Shown: positions 54,570 to 63,888, numbered from the stretch's first letter. The stretch is DNA of 64,000 nucleotides from RPQJ01 sp963846885 (GCA_963846885.1 CAWJXS010000007.1:1-64000), one strand, 5' to 3'. A program made the numbers and translations. Notes: generated from the letters alone by a model not told the origin.

Positions 54570-56507
54570 ATGGGCTCGCCGCTCGCAGAAATCCTCGGGC
54601 CTGACGGCCCGCTGGCCCGCGCGCTGCCGGGCTACACGGCGCGCCCGCAACAGATCGAGATGGCGGAGCACGTCGCGGCCGCACTTGCAGGCCGCACGCA
54701 ACTGGTGGTCGAAGCCGGCACCGGGACAGGCAAGACGTTTGCGTACCTCGTGCCGGCACTGCTGTCGGGACGCAAGGTGATCGTGTCCACCGGCACGCGC
54801 GCCCTGCAGGACCAGTTGTATCACCGCGACCTGCCGACGATCTGCGGCGCGATCGGCCGGCCCGTGCGCGTCGCGCTGCTCAAGGGCCGCGCCAACTATC
54901 TCTGTGCACACCGGCTCGACCTGGCCGAGCAGCAGGCCTACGCGCGCGGCCTGCGCAAGGAAGTGGCGGTCGCGCTGCCCAAGGTGCGGGCGTGGTCGCA
55001 CACGACGAAGCGTGGCGACATCGGGGAATTGCCGAACGTGGGCGAGCAGGATCCGGTGTGGCCGTGGGTCACCTCGACGCGCGAGAACTGCCTCGGCACC
55101 GAGTGCCCGCAGTACGAGAACTGCAGCGTGCTGGCCGCGCGGCGCGAGGCGCAGGCGGCGGACATCGTCGTCGTCAATCACTACCTGCTGATGGCCGACC
55201 TCGTGCTCAAGGAAGAAGGCTTCGGCGACCTGCTGCCCGGCGCCGACGCGATCGTGATCGACGAGGCGCACCAGCTGCCCGACGTCGCCGCGCAGTTCCT
55301 GGGCTACAGCGTCAGCACGCGGCAGTTGTCGAACCTTTCGAAAGATGTCGCGGGCGAGTTGTTGCTGGCGCAGCAGATGGCAGGCCAGGTGGACGGTGCG
55401 TTGAGCGGACTCGATGCACAGGTGGCGGCAGTGCTCGCGGCGACGGCAGGGCAGGAATCGCGGCTCGAGCACACGCAATGGCCGGATGGCCTGCTCGAGG
55501 CGCTGCACGGGCTTGGCGCGCGCGCACGTGAACTGGCCGAAGCGATCGCGCCGCTGAGCGGCGCCGACGGGCAGCCCGCGTTCAAGCGACTGCAGGAGCG
55601 GCTGGAAGAGAGCGCTGATCGACTGCATGCGCTGACCGCCGCCGAAGCCCCGGGCGGCGTACGCTGGGCCGAAACCAGCGCACGCAACGTGAGTGCGCAC
55701 TTTGCGCCCGTCGATGTAGCGAGCCAGCTTTCGTCGCTGATGGAGCAGCAGCCGTGCGCGTGGGTGCTGACGTCCGCCACGCTTGCGGTCGGTGACGACT
55801 TCTCGCACTTCAAGCGTCGCAGCGGTCTTGCGCGTGCGACCACCGTGCGCTTCGAGAGTCCCTTTGATTTCGCGAACCAGGCGCTCATGTACCTGCCCAA
55901 GGGACTGGGCGAACCCGGTGCGCCCGACCACGCACGCAACGTGATCAATGCCGCGTTGCCCGTGCTCGAGGCCAGCGGGGGCCGGGCGTTCATCCTGTTC
56001 ACCAGCCACCGCGGCTTGCGCGAAGGCGCGGAAGAACTGTATCGGCATTGGGGCGAGCGCCCGCCGTACCCCGTGCTGATCCAGGGCGGCGCGTCGCGCG
56101 ATCACCTGCTGCGCGCCTTTCGCGAGGCGGGCAATGCGGTGCTGCTCGGTACCGGCAGTTTCTGGGAAGGCATCGACGTCAAGGGCGAGGCGCTCAGCGT
56201 GGTGATCATCGACAAGCTGCCATTCGCGGCCCCGGACGATCCACTGCTGAAGGCGCGGCTGGCGGCGATCCGCGAGCAGGGCGGCAATCCGTTCTTCGAC
56301 GAACAGGTGCCGCAGGCCGTCATCGCGCTGAAGCAGGGCGTGGGCCGGCTCATCCGTGATGAAACCGATTGTGGCGTCGTCATGCTCTGCGATACTCGGC
56401 TCGTGACCAAAGGCTACGGCCGCCAGTTCATCACCAGCCTGCCGCCGATGCGGCGCACGCGCCTGCTCGAAGAAGTGCAGGCATTCCTGCGCGAGAAACT
56501 CGGGTGA
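54570..56507 (+). CDS. yoaA: ATP-dependent helicase YoaA (DinG/XPD family)
   Basis: Iron-sulfur SF2 DNA helicase involved in damage tolerance. 645 residues, intact. Walker A VVEAGTGTGKTFAYL, Ia STGTRALQDQL, Fe-S cysteines in GRANYLC and CLGTECPQYENC, DEAH box VIDEAHQLPD, SATLAVGDDF, and the C-terminal motifs FTSHRGL, GTGSFWEGIDVKG and QGVGRLIRDE. The DEAH-Fe-S order and length fit YoaA rather than the longer DinG. Its stop overlaps the tsaB GTG, as in E. coli yoaA-tsaB. Confidence 0.93.
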   Translation: MGSPLAEILGPDGPLARALPGYTARPQQIEMAEHVAAALAGRTQLVVEAGTGTGKTFAYLVPALLSGRKVIVSTGTRALQDQLYHRDLPTICGAIGRPVRVALLKGRANYLCAHRLDLAEQQAYARGLRKEVAVALPKVRAWSHTTKRGDIGELPNVGEQDPVWPWVTSTRENCLGTECPQYENCSVLAARREAQAADIVVVNHYLLMADLVLKEEGFGDLLPGADAIVIDEAHQLPDVAAQFLGYSVSTRQLSNLSKDVAGELLLAQQMAGQVDGALSGLDAQVAAVLAATAGQESRLEHTQWPDGLLEALHGLGARARELAEAIAPLSGADGQPAFKRLQERLEESADRLHALTAAEAPGGVRWAETSARNVSAHFAPVDVASQLSSLMEQQPCAWVLTSATLAVGDDFSHFKRRSGLARATTVRFESPFDFANQALMYLPKGLGEPGAPDHARNVINAALPVLEASGGRAFILFTSHRGLREGAEELYRHWGERPPYPVLIQGGASRDHLLRAFREAGNAVLLGTGSFWEGIDVKGEALSVVIIDKLPFAAPDDPLLKARLAAIREQGGNPFFDEQVPQAVIALKQGVGRLIRDETDCGVVMLCDTRLVTKGYGRQFITSLPPMRRTRLLEEVQAFLREKLG

Positions 56508-57244
56508 CGGGTTTGAAGGTGCTCGCGATCGACACGTCGACCGAGGCGTGCTCTGCAGCCTTGCTGTGGCACACGGGCGAGGTGCGCCTGCGCTGCCAGT
56601 TGCTCGAGCGCGGCCATGCCGACCTGATCCTGCCGATGATCGACGAGTTGCTTGGCGAAGCGGGCTGCAGGCTCGCGGATCTCGATGGACTGGCCTTTGG
56701 CCGCGGGCCGGGCGGGTTTACGGGATTGCGTATTGCCGCGGGCGTGGTGCAGGGGCTCGCGTATGGAGCGGGGCTCAAGGTGGCGCCGGTATCGAGCCTC
56801 GCCGCCGTCGCCTACCTCGCAACTTCCCCTTCCACTTCCGTCCCTTCCTGGCCTTCCGGGCCTTCCTCTCCTTCCCCAAGCATCCTCGTCTGCAATGACG
56901 CGCGCATGAACGAGGTGTACTGGGGTTGTTATCGTTTCGATCCCGCCGCTGCGTGCGTGCCCATCGTGCTGGCGCCGGAAGCCGTGAGTCCGCAAGACCG
57001 AGTCGAAGTGGTGGCCGGGGCGGTGCTCTTTGCCGGCAATGGCATTCCCAGGTACCCGGCGCTGCAGGCACGGCTCGAGGCTGCGGGACTGCGGTACGTT
57101 CCGGACATCTACCCGCGGGCCGATGCGGTTGCGCAGCTGGGTGCGCAAATGCTGCAGCGGGGTGACGGGGTCGATGCCGCAGAGGCCGTTCCGGTGTATA
57201 TCCGTGACAACGTGGCGCGACCGGCGCAGTCCACCGTCACGTGA
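56504..57244 (+). CDS. tsaB: tRNA t6A synthesis protein TsaB with repeat-encoded insertion
   Basis: Inactive ASKHA partner of TsaD in t6A37 modification. 246 residues from GTG 56504. LKVLAIDTSTEACSAALL, RGHADLILPMIDELL, LAFGRGPGGFTGLRI (hallmark) and VVQGLAYGAGLKVAPVSSLAAVA; then an insertion LATSPSTSVPSWPSGPSSPS before ILVCNDARMNEVYWGCYRF. The insertion is encoded by the CCTTCC minisatellite (56818-56881) and keeps the frame. It sits in a surface loop position, so function may persist (inference). Confidence 0.92.
   Translation: MTGLKVLAIDTSTEACSAALLWHTGEVRLRCQLLERGHADLILPMIDELLGEAGCRLADLDGLAFGRGPGGFTGLRIAAGVVQGLAYGAGLKVAPVSSLAAVAYLATSPSTSVPSWPSGPSSPSPSILVCNDARMNEVYWGCYRFDPAAACVPIVLAPEAVSPQDRVEVVAGAVLFAGNGIPRYPALQARLEAAGLRYVPDIYPRADAVAQLGAQMLQRGDGVDAAEAVPVYIRDNVARPAQSTVT
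56818..56881. repeat. CCTTCC-rich minisatellite inside tsaB
   Basis: Degenerate 9-nt units (CTTCCCCTT, CACTTCCGT, CCCTTCCTG, GCCTTCCGG, GCCTTCCTC, TCCTTCCCC) related to the arrays flanking the four-helix-bundle gene. Confidence 0.8.
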
Positions 57245-57313
57245 TTGTCACAAAATGCGCCTGTAATACGCCCGCAACGCGATTGCAAAGACGCACGGAG
57301 CCTGAGGAGTGAG

Positions 57314-58009
57314 ATGACGGGTAAACAGATCCTGATCGTCGAAGATGAAAAGCCGATCCGCGACATGATCGCGTTCGGCCTGCGACGCGCGGGGTTCATC
57401 GTCACCGAGGCCGAGGACTGTGGCGAGGCACGCCTGCGCATGGCCGACGCGCGTCCCGACCTGATGCTGATCGACTGGATGCTGCCGGACCAGACGGGCC
57501 TCGAGCTGACGCGCTCGATCAAGCGCAACAAGGAAACGCAGGATCTGCCCGTCATCCTGCTCACGGCCAGGGCAGAAGAACAGGACAAGGTCGCCGGCCT
57601 CGAAGGTGGCGCCGACGATTACGTGACCAAGCCGTTCAGTCCGCGCGAGTTGCTGGCACGCATCCAGGCGCTGCTGCGCCGAAGCTCGCCCACCGCAGGC
57701 GGCGAGGCGATCGAAGCCGGCGCGCTCAGGCTCGACCCGGCCAGTCATCGGGTCATGGCGGGAGAGCAGTCCGTTTCCCTCGGACCGACGGAGTACCGGC
57801 TGCTGCAGTTCTTCATGGAGCACCCGGAGCGCGTGTATTCGCGCAGCCAGCTGCTGGACCGCGTCTGGGGCGGCAACGTCTACGTCGAGGAACGCACGGT
57901 CGACGTCCACATCCGCCGGCTGCGCAAGGCGCTCGAACCGTCCGGGAGTGATGCACTGGTGCAGACAGTGCGCGGTTCGGGGTATCGTTTCTCGACCCGC
58001 CCCGAATAA
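57314..58009 (+). CDS. phoB: Phosphate regulon response regulator PhoB
   Basis: OmpR-type transcription factor for phosphate starvation. 231 residues from ATG 57314 (GAGGAG upstream). Receiver: ILIVEDEKPIRDMI, phospho-Asp LMLIDWMLPD, VILLTARAEE and TKPFSPREL. Winged helix: LGPTEYRLLQFFMEHPERVYSRSQLLDRVWGGNVYVEERTVDVHIRRLRKAL and VRGSGYRF. WMLP after the Asp is typical for PhoB. Followed by phoR after a 20-base gap. Confidence 0.95.
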   Translation: MTGKQILIVEDEKPIRDMIAFGLRRAGFIVTEAEDCGEARLRMADARPDLMLIDWMLPDQTGLELTRSIKRNKETQDLPVILLTARAEEQDKVAGLEGGADDYVTKPFSPRELLARIQALLRRSSPTAGGEAIEAGALRLDPASHRVMAGEQSVSLGPTEYRLLQFFMEHPERVYSRSQLLDRVWGGNVYVEERTVDVHIRRLRKALEPSGSDALVQTVRGSGYRFSTRPE

Positions 58010-58029
58010 CCCGGCCGAGTGGCCGAGGA

Positions 58030-59364
58030 TTGCAGCGCTTGTCCCGATCTGCCTGGCAGCACGTCCTCGGTATCGTCAGTGGCCTGCTGATCGCGCTGTT
58101 GATCGGCTGGCTCGTCGGCCATCCGGGCCTCGTGGTCGCGCTGTATCTCGCCGGCGTGGTTGCGTGGCAGATCCGCAACCTCGTCCGGTTCGAGCACTGG
58201 CTGCGGTTGCGCAGCATCCTGAAGCCGCCGGACATGGACGGGCTTTGGGGCGAGGTCGTCTCCAACGTTCATCGACTGCATCAGCGCAAGCGTTTCCACA
58301 AGCGCCGCGCACTGACGCTGCTGCGCGAACTGCGCCGCATGACGTCCGCCATGCCGGACGGCACGATCCTGCTCGGCCCGACCCGGGAGATCCTCTGGTT
58401 CAACCCGACGGCGGCCCAATGGCTCGGGCTGCGGCGCAAGCTCGACTACGGGATCCGCGTCGATAACCTGATTCGCCACCCCGAGTTCGTGCAGTACGTC
58501 ACCGGCGCGCACGAAGGCCCGGGTCCACGCATCCACATGCCGAGCCTCGGTGACCGCTGGTTCGCCTTCGACCTCGTGACTACCAGCGATCGCGACCTGC
58601 AATTGCTGATCGTTCGGGACGTGACCTCGGAGGCGCGGCTCGAGGGCATGCGCCGTGACTTCGTCGCGAACGCGTCGCATGAATTGCGCTCGCCGCTCAC
58701 GGTGGTGCGTGGGTACCTCGACACGCTGGCCGAAGATCCGGGGCTCGACGCGACCTGGCACGAGCCCGTGCGTGAGATGCAGCGGCAGGCGGAACGCATG
58801 CACAGCATCGTTTCCGACCTGCTCGAACTGTCGCGCCTCGAGGCCAGCCGGGGCGAGGCCGAGCGCGAGCCCACCGACGTCGCCGGGCTGCTCGCGCTGA
58901 TGCGCAAGGAAGTGCAGGCGCGACCCGACCGGCCCGCAACCTTCGAATTGCAGCTGGAATCCGACGCGCTGTTGCTGGGCGCCGAGCCCGAGCTGCATTC
59001 CATCTTCCAGAACCTGATCACCAACGCCGTGAAGTACACGCCGCCGGAAGGCGCCGTGACCGTGCGCTACTGGACCGATCGGCTCGGCAGCCACGTGGCC
59101 GTCACCGACACGGGCATCGGCATCGCGGCGTCGCACCTGCCACGGCTCACGGAGCGTTTCTACCGGGTCGACGCCGGGCGCTCGCGCAAGCTGGGCGGGT
59201 CGGGGCTCGGGCTGGCCATCGTGAAACATGCCCTGCAGCGTCACGGCGCCCACCTCGAGATCGTGAGCCAGGAAGGGCAGGGCAGCACGTTCACCTGCCA
59301 TTTCCCGCCAGAGCGCGTCCTGGAGCGGAAAACCCCAGTTGTGGGAGCCGTTCAAGTTCGCTGA
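58030..59364 (+). CDS. phoR: Phosphate regulon sensor kinase PhoR
   Basis: Inner-membrane histidine kinase paired with PhoB. About 444 residues; TTG start at 58030 (or 58039). Two N-terminal membrane spans (LGIVSGLLIALLIGWLVG, LVVALYLAGVVAWQI), a PAS domain (MPDGTILLGPTREILWFNPTA), HisKA FVANASHELRSPLTVVRGYL (His), HATPase FQNLITNAVKYTPPEG, DTGIGI and KLGGSGLGLAIVKHAL. Intact. No large periplasmic loop, as usual for PhoR, which senses through PstSCAB-PhoU. Confidence 0.95.
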   Translation: MQRLSRSAWQHVLGIVSGLLIALLIGWLVGHPGLVVALYLAGVVAWQIRNLVRFEHWLRLRSILKPPDMDGLWGEVVSNVHRLHQRKRFHKRRALTLLRELRRMTSAMPDGTILLGPTREILWFNPTAAQWLGLRRKLDYGIRVDNLIRHPEFVQYVTGAHEGPGPRIHMPSLGDRWFAFDLVTTSDRDLQLLIVRDVTSEARLEGMRRDFVANASHELRSPLTVVRGYLDTLAEDPGLDATWHEPVREMQRQAERMHSIVSDLLELSRLEASRGEAEREPTDVAGLLALMRKEVQARPDRPATFELQLESDALLLGAEPELHSIFQNLITNAVKYTPPEGAVTVRYWTDRLGSHVAVTDTGIGIAASHLPRLTERFYRVDAGRSRKLGGSGLGLAIVKHALQRHGAHLEIVSQEGQGSTFTCHFPPERVLERKTPVVGAVQVR

Positions 59365-59413
59365 GATCCGGGCCGACCACGCCGGCATCAGTGCCGCGGG
59401 CCAGGAGATTGCA

Positions 59414-60766
59414 GTGGGCAAACAGATTTTCCTGATGGCGACCCTGGCCGCCATGTCGACCCAGGCTGCGTACGCGGCGCCAGCCCCTCCTGCCACCAAG
59501 GCCGACGTGCAGGCGCTGCAGGCGCAGATGCAGGCACTGGTCGAGCGCCTGAACCGGCTCGAGGGGGCCAACACGGAGCTGCAGATCCAGAACCAGGAGC
59601 TGCGTGCCGTCGCCGACCGCCGCGCGGCTGAAGTCGACTACCTCAAGACCCAGACCAGCGAGTTGAGTGAGCAGGCAAGCGCGGTCACGAAGGAGTCGGA
59701 CAAGCTCAAGGCCGCCGAGTGGGCCAGCCGCATCAAGGCCCGAGGCGACTTCCGCTACCGGCACGAAACGATCTGGTCGGAACGCGAAGTCGATGGTGTC
59801 GCCGAGGACGCAGCCGACCGCAGCCGCGACCGCATCCGCGCGCGCATCGGCTTCGACGCGACCGTCACCGAGAACGTCTCCGGCTCGCTGCTGCTGTCGA
59901 CGGGTGGTGACGACCCGCGCGGCACCAACCAGACGTTGGGCGGGGAAAGTTCACGCAAGAGCATCGGCCTGGACCTTGCTTATGCCGACTGGCGCATCAC
60001 GCCTGGCAGCAATCTCGTGCTCGGGAAGCAACCGTACCCCGTGTGGCGTCCGCTCCGCAGCCTGTTCCTCGATGCGGACGTGAACCCCGAAGGCGGTGCG
60101 CTGCGGTTCAGACGGGGTCCTGTCTTTGCCAATGTCTTCGGCTTCTGGCTGTCCGAGCAGTACAGCGCGGATCCCGCCGGCGACAATTCCGATGCGCAAA
60201 TCTTCGGTGCGCAGGCAGGGGTCAAGTTCGCCACGTTCGGCGGTGAGACGACCCTCGCGACCAAGTACCTGACCTGCAGCGCTTGCAAGGACCATTCGCC
60301 GCTGTTCGCGAACAACGCCAATGGCAATACCACCTATCGCGTGGGTACGGTCAACGTGCTGCAGTACGACTACGACGTCCTCGACATCGAGGCGCAGGTC
60401 GGCACGACCATGTTGCACCTGCCAGTCGAGTTCACGGCCGGTTTCGCGCGCAACCTGGCCGACGGCGTGGAGTACGACACTGCTTATTCGCTCGGCGTGA
60501 ATCTGGGGCAGGCGGCCGCTCCGCACACGTGGGAAGTCGGCGCGCTGTACCAGTCAGTCGACAAGGACGCGTTGTTCGGCCAGATCGTGGATTCCGACTT
60601 CGGCGGCGGCCAGACGGACTCCCAGGGCTGGGTATTTCGCGGCGGTTACGCCCCCGCCAAGAACATACTGCTGACGGCGGTCTACTACCTCACGAGCTTC
60701 AACAAGGACGTGGGCACCGAACTCGATCACGACCGTTTGCAACTGGACGTGAACTACAAGTTCTAG
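59414..60766 (+). CDS. Outer-membrane porin with N-terminal coiled coil (copy 1)
   Basis: Trimeric-type porin of the putative porin (Porin_5-like) family. GTG 59414 with AGGAG 7 bases upstream. Signal MATLAAMSTQAAYA; a coiled coil at residues 35-95 (QALQAQMQALVERLNRLEGA and ELQIQNQELRAVADRRAAEV) that may bind peptidoglycan or trimerise; then barrel strands starting RIKARGDFRYRHETIWSE and ending in LQLDVNYKF (C-terminal Phe for BAM). Position inside pho genes suggests phosphate or polyphosphate uptake (inference). Close paralogue of the next gene. Confidence 0.88.
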   Translation: MGKQIFLMATLAAMSTQAAYAAPAPPATKADVQALQAQMQALVERLNRLEGANTELQIQNQELRAVADRRAAEVDYLKTQTSELSEQASAVTKESDKLKAAEWASRIKARGDFRYRHETIWSEREVDGVAEDAADRSRDRIRARIGFDATVTENVSGSLLLSTGGDDPRGTNQTLGGESSRKSIGLDLAYADWRITPGSNLVLGKQPYPVWRPLRSLFLDADVNPEGGALRFRRGPVFANVFGFWLSEQYSADPAGDNSDAQIFGAQAGVKFATFGGETTLATKYLTCSACKDHSPLFANNANGNTTYRVGTVNVLQYDYDVLDIEAQVGTTMLHLPVEFTAGFARNLADGVEYDTAYSLGVNLGQAAAPHTWEVGALYQSVDKDALFGQIVDSDFGGGQTDSQGWVFRGGYAPAKNILLTAVYYLTSFNKDVGTELDHDRLQLDVNYKF

Positions 60767-60926
60767 ATTCCTGCGGTGGGCGCAGCAGCAATTCTGTCGC
60801 TGCACTGCAATCTGCCTGTCACAAACCGGGCGTACAACGTGCGCCAAGGAAGCGTCACCGGGTCGTCACAAGACATCCCGACCGGCGCGCCGCAACTGAC
60901 AGGCCACCACCGTAAGGGGATTTATT

Positions 60927-62285
60927 GTGAGAACGACCGTGCTTGCGACGGCTATCGCCGCCGCGCTGACGCTCGGCGCCGCGGACGCGTCCGCGCAGAC
61001 CAAGGGCGCCGCGACCAAGGCTGAAGTGCAGTCCATCCAGTCGCAGATGGAGGCGCTGGCCGAGCGCCTGAACCGACTGGAAGCGACCAACGCCGAGCTC
61101 AAGACGCAGAACGCTGAGCTGCAGGCGCTGGCCGACCGCCGCGATGCGGAGGTGGACTACCTCAAGTCCCAGACCAAGGAACTCCGCGAAGAAGGCGCCG
61201 TCGCCTCCAACGAGATTTCCAAGGTCAAGGGCGCCGACTGGGCGACCAAGATCAAGGGTCGTGGCGACTTCCGCTTCCGCCAGGAAAGCATCTGGTCCGA
61301 GCGCGCAGTCAGCGGCCAGGCCGAGGATGCAGCCGACCGTCATCGCCAGCGCATCCGCGCGCGCCTGGGCTTTGACTTCAAGGCGACCGACAACGTCAAG
61401 GGCACGTTGCTGTTTGCCACGGGTGGCGACGACCCGCGTTCGTCCAACCAGACGCTGGGCGGCAGCGGTTCGCGCAAGTCGATCGGCCTCGACATGGCCT
61501 ACATCGACTGGAAGTTCATGGAGGGCGGCAACCTGTTGCTCGGCAAGCAGGTCAATCCGATCTTCCGTCCCGGCCAGAGCTTGTTCTACGACGGCGACTA
61601 CAATCCGGAAGGCGGCGCGGTCAAGTTCGACCGCGGCATGTTCTTCGGCAGCGCCTACGGCTGGTGGGTTACCGAGAACTACAACTCGAATCCGGCCGGC
61701 GAGAACACCGACTCGGCCATCTTCGGCCTGCAGGGCGGCATGAAGTTCCCGCTGTTCGGCGGCGAGACGGTGCTCGCGGCCAACTACTACGAATGCGGTT
61801 CTTGCCAGGGTGAATCGCCACTGTTCAACAACAACGCCAACGGCAACACGACGTTCCTGTCCGGTACGACCAACCGGCTGACCTACGGCTACGAGATCCT
61901 CGAGATCGGCGCGCAGACCGGCTTCACGGCGATGGGCCTGCCGCTGACGTTATGGGCCAACTACGCGCAGAACATGGCCAGCGACGTCGAGTACGACACG
62001 GCCTTCGCGATCGGCGCCATGGTCGGCAAGGCCAGCAACGCCAAGACCTGGGAAGCGGGCCTGTTCTACCAGGAACTCGACAAGGACGCGCTGTTCGCCC
62101 AGTGGATCGACTCGGACTTCGGCGACGGCCGCACCGATTCCGAGGGCTGGGTGCTGAAGGGCGGGTATGCGCCGGTGAGGAATTTCACGGTGAATGCCAC
62201 CTATTTCATGAACACCCTCAACAAGGACGTCGGCGTGGACCTGGACTACGACCGCCTGCAGGTGGATCTCAACTACAAGTTCTGA
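60927..62285 (+). CDS. Outer-membrane porin with N-terminal coiled coil (copy 2)
   Basis: Second copy, 452 residues, GTG start at 60927 after AAGGGG. Signal TVLATAIAAALTLGAADASA; coiled coil QSIQSQMEALAERLNRLEAT and QNAELQALADRR; barrel from KIKGRGDFRFRQESIWSE through ATGGDDPRSSNQTLGG and LLLGKQVNPIFRPGQSLFYDGDYNPEGG to LQVDLNYKF. Differences from copy 1 gather in loop regions, as expected after duplication with divergent specificity. The 160-base gap before it holds several TGTCAC motifs that might be part of a Pho box, but the spacing is poor. Confidence 0.88.
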   Translation: MRTTVLATAIAAALTLGAADASAQTKGAATKAEVQSIQSQMEALAERLNRLEATNAELKTQNAELQALADRRDAEVDYLKSQTKELREEGAVASNEISKVKGADWATKIKGRGDFRFRQESIWSERAVSGQAEDAADRHRQRIRARLGFDFKATDNVKGTLLFATGGDDPRSSNQTLGGSGSRKSIGLDMAYIDWKFMEGGNLLLGKQVNPIFRPGQSLFYDGDYNPEGGAVKFDRGMFFGSAYGWWVTENYNSNPAGENTDSAIFGLQGGMKFPLFGGETVLAANYYECGSCQGESPLFNNNANGNTTFLSGTTNRLTYGYEILEIGAQTGFTAMGLPLTLWANYAQNMASDVEYDTAFAIGAMVGKASNAKTWEAGLFYQELDKDALFAQWIDSDFGDGRTDSEGWVLKGGYAPVRNFTVNATYFMNTLNKDVGVDLDYDRLQVDLNYKF

Positions 62286-62310
62286 TCGCTCGATTCTCTT
62301 CCCCCAGAGA

Positions 62311-62388
62311 TTCCCTCCCCCGGGCCCGCAATGGCCCCCCTCACCGGCGCTGGCGCCGGGCGAGGGCGCGGGGAGGGACTTTTTTTTG
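62311..62388 (+). terminator. Terminator after the second porin
   Basis: Long GC-rich stem TCCCTCCCC / GGGGAGGGA with an inner CTCACCGGCG-CTGG-CGCCGGGCGAG stem, followed by CTTTTTTTTG. Confidence 0.8.
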
Positions 62389-62460
62389 TGGCTGCATGGA
62401 ACTTGCCGCAGTGCGGGGCGTCCTGTACAAATCGTCAGCTTCGGGAGAGCAAGCACCGTG

Positions 62461-63204
62461 ATGGACACTTCTGACCTTTCGCACCACATCCACAGCCGCT
62501 ACAACGCCGAGCTGGAGGGCGTCCGCACCGGCGTCCTGCAGATGGGCGGCCTCGTCGAGCAGCAACTGCAGAACGGCGTCAAGGCCATCGTCGGCGGCGA
62601 CAGCCGGCTCGGCGAAGAGGTGTCCCGGCTGGATCACAAGGTCAACGCGATGGAAGTGGCCATCGACGAGGACTGCAGCCGCATCCTGGCAACCCGGGCA
62701 CCGACCGCATCCGACCTGCGCCTGATCGTGGCGATCATCAAGACCATCACGGACCTCGAGCGCATTGGCGACGAGACCGAGAAGCTTGGCCACGCTGCGG
62801 CCCGGCTGTCGAATTCGGATCGCACCGCTGATCGCTATCGCGAGCTGAAGCACATCGGCGAACTGGTGGCCGACATGGTCCACGGCGCGCTCGATGCCTT
62901 TGCCCGCCTGGACACGGAGGCGGCGCTCGAAGTGGCGCGGCGCGACCGGGTCATCGACGAAGAGTACGAGGCCATCCAGCGCCAGTGCATCACGTTCATG
63001 ATGGAAGACCCGCGTTCCATCCGCCGCACGCTCGACGTGCTGAGCCTGGCCCGTGCGCTCGAGCGCATCGGTGACCACGCAAAGAACATCTGCGAGTACG
63101 TGGTGTACATGGTCCTGGGCAAGGACATCCGCCATCTCGCCATCGAGGACGTCGAGAAACACATCCTCGCGGCTCGTGCGACGCGACAGGCCGGCCAGGG
63201 CTGA
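62461..63204 (+). CDS. phoU: Phosphate-specific transport accessory protein PhoU
   Basis: Negative regulator linking Pst transport to PhoR. 247 residues from ATG 62461, normal. Two PhoU three-helix repeats: GLVEQQLQNGVKAIVGGDSRL, VNAMEVAIDEDCSRILATRAPTASDLRLIVAIIKTITDLERIGDETEKLG and the second VLSLARALERIGDHAKNICEYVVYMVLGKDIRH with the E/DxxxD metal motifs. No pst genes lie between phoR and phoU here; two porins take that place. Confidence 0.95.
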   Translation: MDTSDLSHHIHSRYNAELEGVRTGVLQMGGLVEQQLQNGVKAIVGGDSRLGEEVSRLDHKVNAMEVAIDEDCSRILATRAPTASDLRLIVAIIKTITDLERIGDETEKLGHAAARLSNSDRTADRYRELKHIGELVADMVHGALDAFARLDTEAALEVARRDRVIDEEYEAIQRQCITFMMEDPRSIRRTLDVLSLARALERIGDHAKNICEYVVYMVLGKDIRHLAIEDVEKHILAARATRQAGQG

Positions 63205-63235
63205 CTTTTAAAGATCCACGACGCGGAGTGCGCGT

Positions 63236-63758
63236 TTGAACCTGATGCTCGATTCCCGCCAGCCCTGGTGGCTGCAGACCCGCACGTTGAACCTCGCGGG
63301 ATTTCTCTGGTGTGCCGCGCCTGATGGCCTTTGCGCTTTACGTGCAATACGGCCTGCACGAAGAGCCGTGCCCGCTGTGCATCCTGCAGCGGGTTGCGGT
63401 CATGGCGACCGGCGTCGTGTTCCTGGTGGCGTGGTTGCACAACCCGGCGAGCGCCAGCATGCGGCGTCTTTATGGCACGCTCGTTGCGCTGGTCGCGCTG
63501 GCCGGAATCGCCGTTGCCGCTCGCCACATTTTCATCATCAATGCACCGGCGGGCTCGGTCGCTGAATGCGGCGCGAGCCTCGACTACATGATGGACGTGT
63601 TGCCGCTGCATGAAGTGCTCGGCAAGGTACTGAGCGGGTCGGGCGAGTGCGCCAAGGTGCAATGGAACTTCCTCGGCTTCAGCATGCCTTTCTGGGTGCT
63701 GCTGAACCTGCTCGGCCTCGCTGCGGTGGGGCTGCTCGCGAACTGGCGCAGGCGCTGA
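63236..63758 (+). CDS. dsbB: Disulfide bond formation protein DsbB (one frameshift)
   Basis: Inner-membrane quinone reductase that reoxidises DsbA. N-terminus from about 63236 (LNLMLDSRQPWWLQTRTLNLAGFLWC), an indel near 63315, then MAFALYVQYGLHEEPCPLCILQRVAV with the first CxxC (CPLC), two further spans, and the periplasmic loop with the second cysteine pair (VAECGASLDYM and GSGECAKVQWNFLG). Four membrane segments, about 173 residues, normal. Downstream are repeats only. Confidence 0.92.
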
Positions 63759-63762
63759 GGCG

Positions 63763-63823
63763 TCACCTCTCCTGCGCCGTCTCCCAGCGTGCGGGAGAGG
63801 TCGCGCAGAGCGCGGGTGAGGGC
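63763..63823. repeat. REP-like palindrome 3' of dsbB
   Basis: CACCTCTCCTGCGCCGTCTCCC...GCGGGAGAGGTCGCGC...GCGGGTGAGGGC, slightly expanded at the loop. Confidence 0.85.
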
Positions 63824-63842
63824 TCCGTTCCAGCGCCCGATC

Positions 63843-63888
63843 CGATGCCTTTCCCCAAGCTTGGAAAGGCAGACAGGCGTTCAGTGCA
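63843..63888. repeat. Degenerate half copy of the 76-nt hairpin
   Basis: CCGATGCCTTTCCCCAAGC followed by TTGGAAAGGCAGACAGGC keeps the left inner arm and loop (two loop changes: AC to AG and C to G region), but the right arm (GTTCAGTGCAGG) no longer pairs. It directly abuts the perfect copy. Confidence 0.75.

Noticed and set aside
57245..57267. Pho box before phoB, and TGTCAC motifs at 60816-60870 before the second porin
   Set aside because: Single TTGTCAC/CTGTCAC halves are present, but the second half at the required 11-base period is poor; too weak to annotate.
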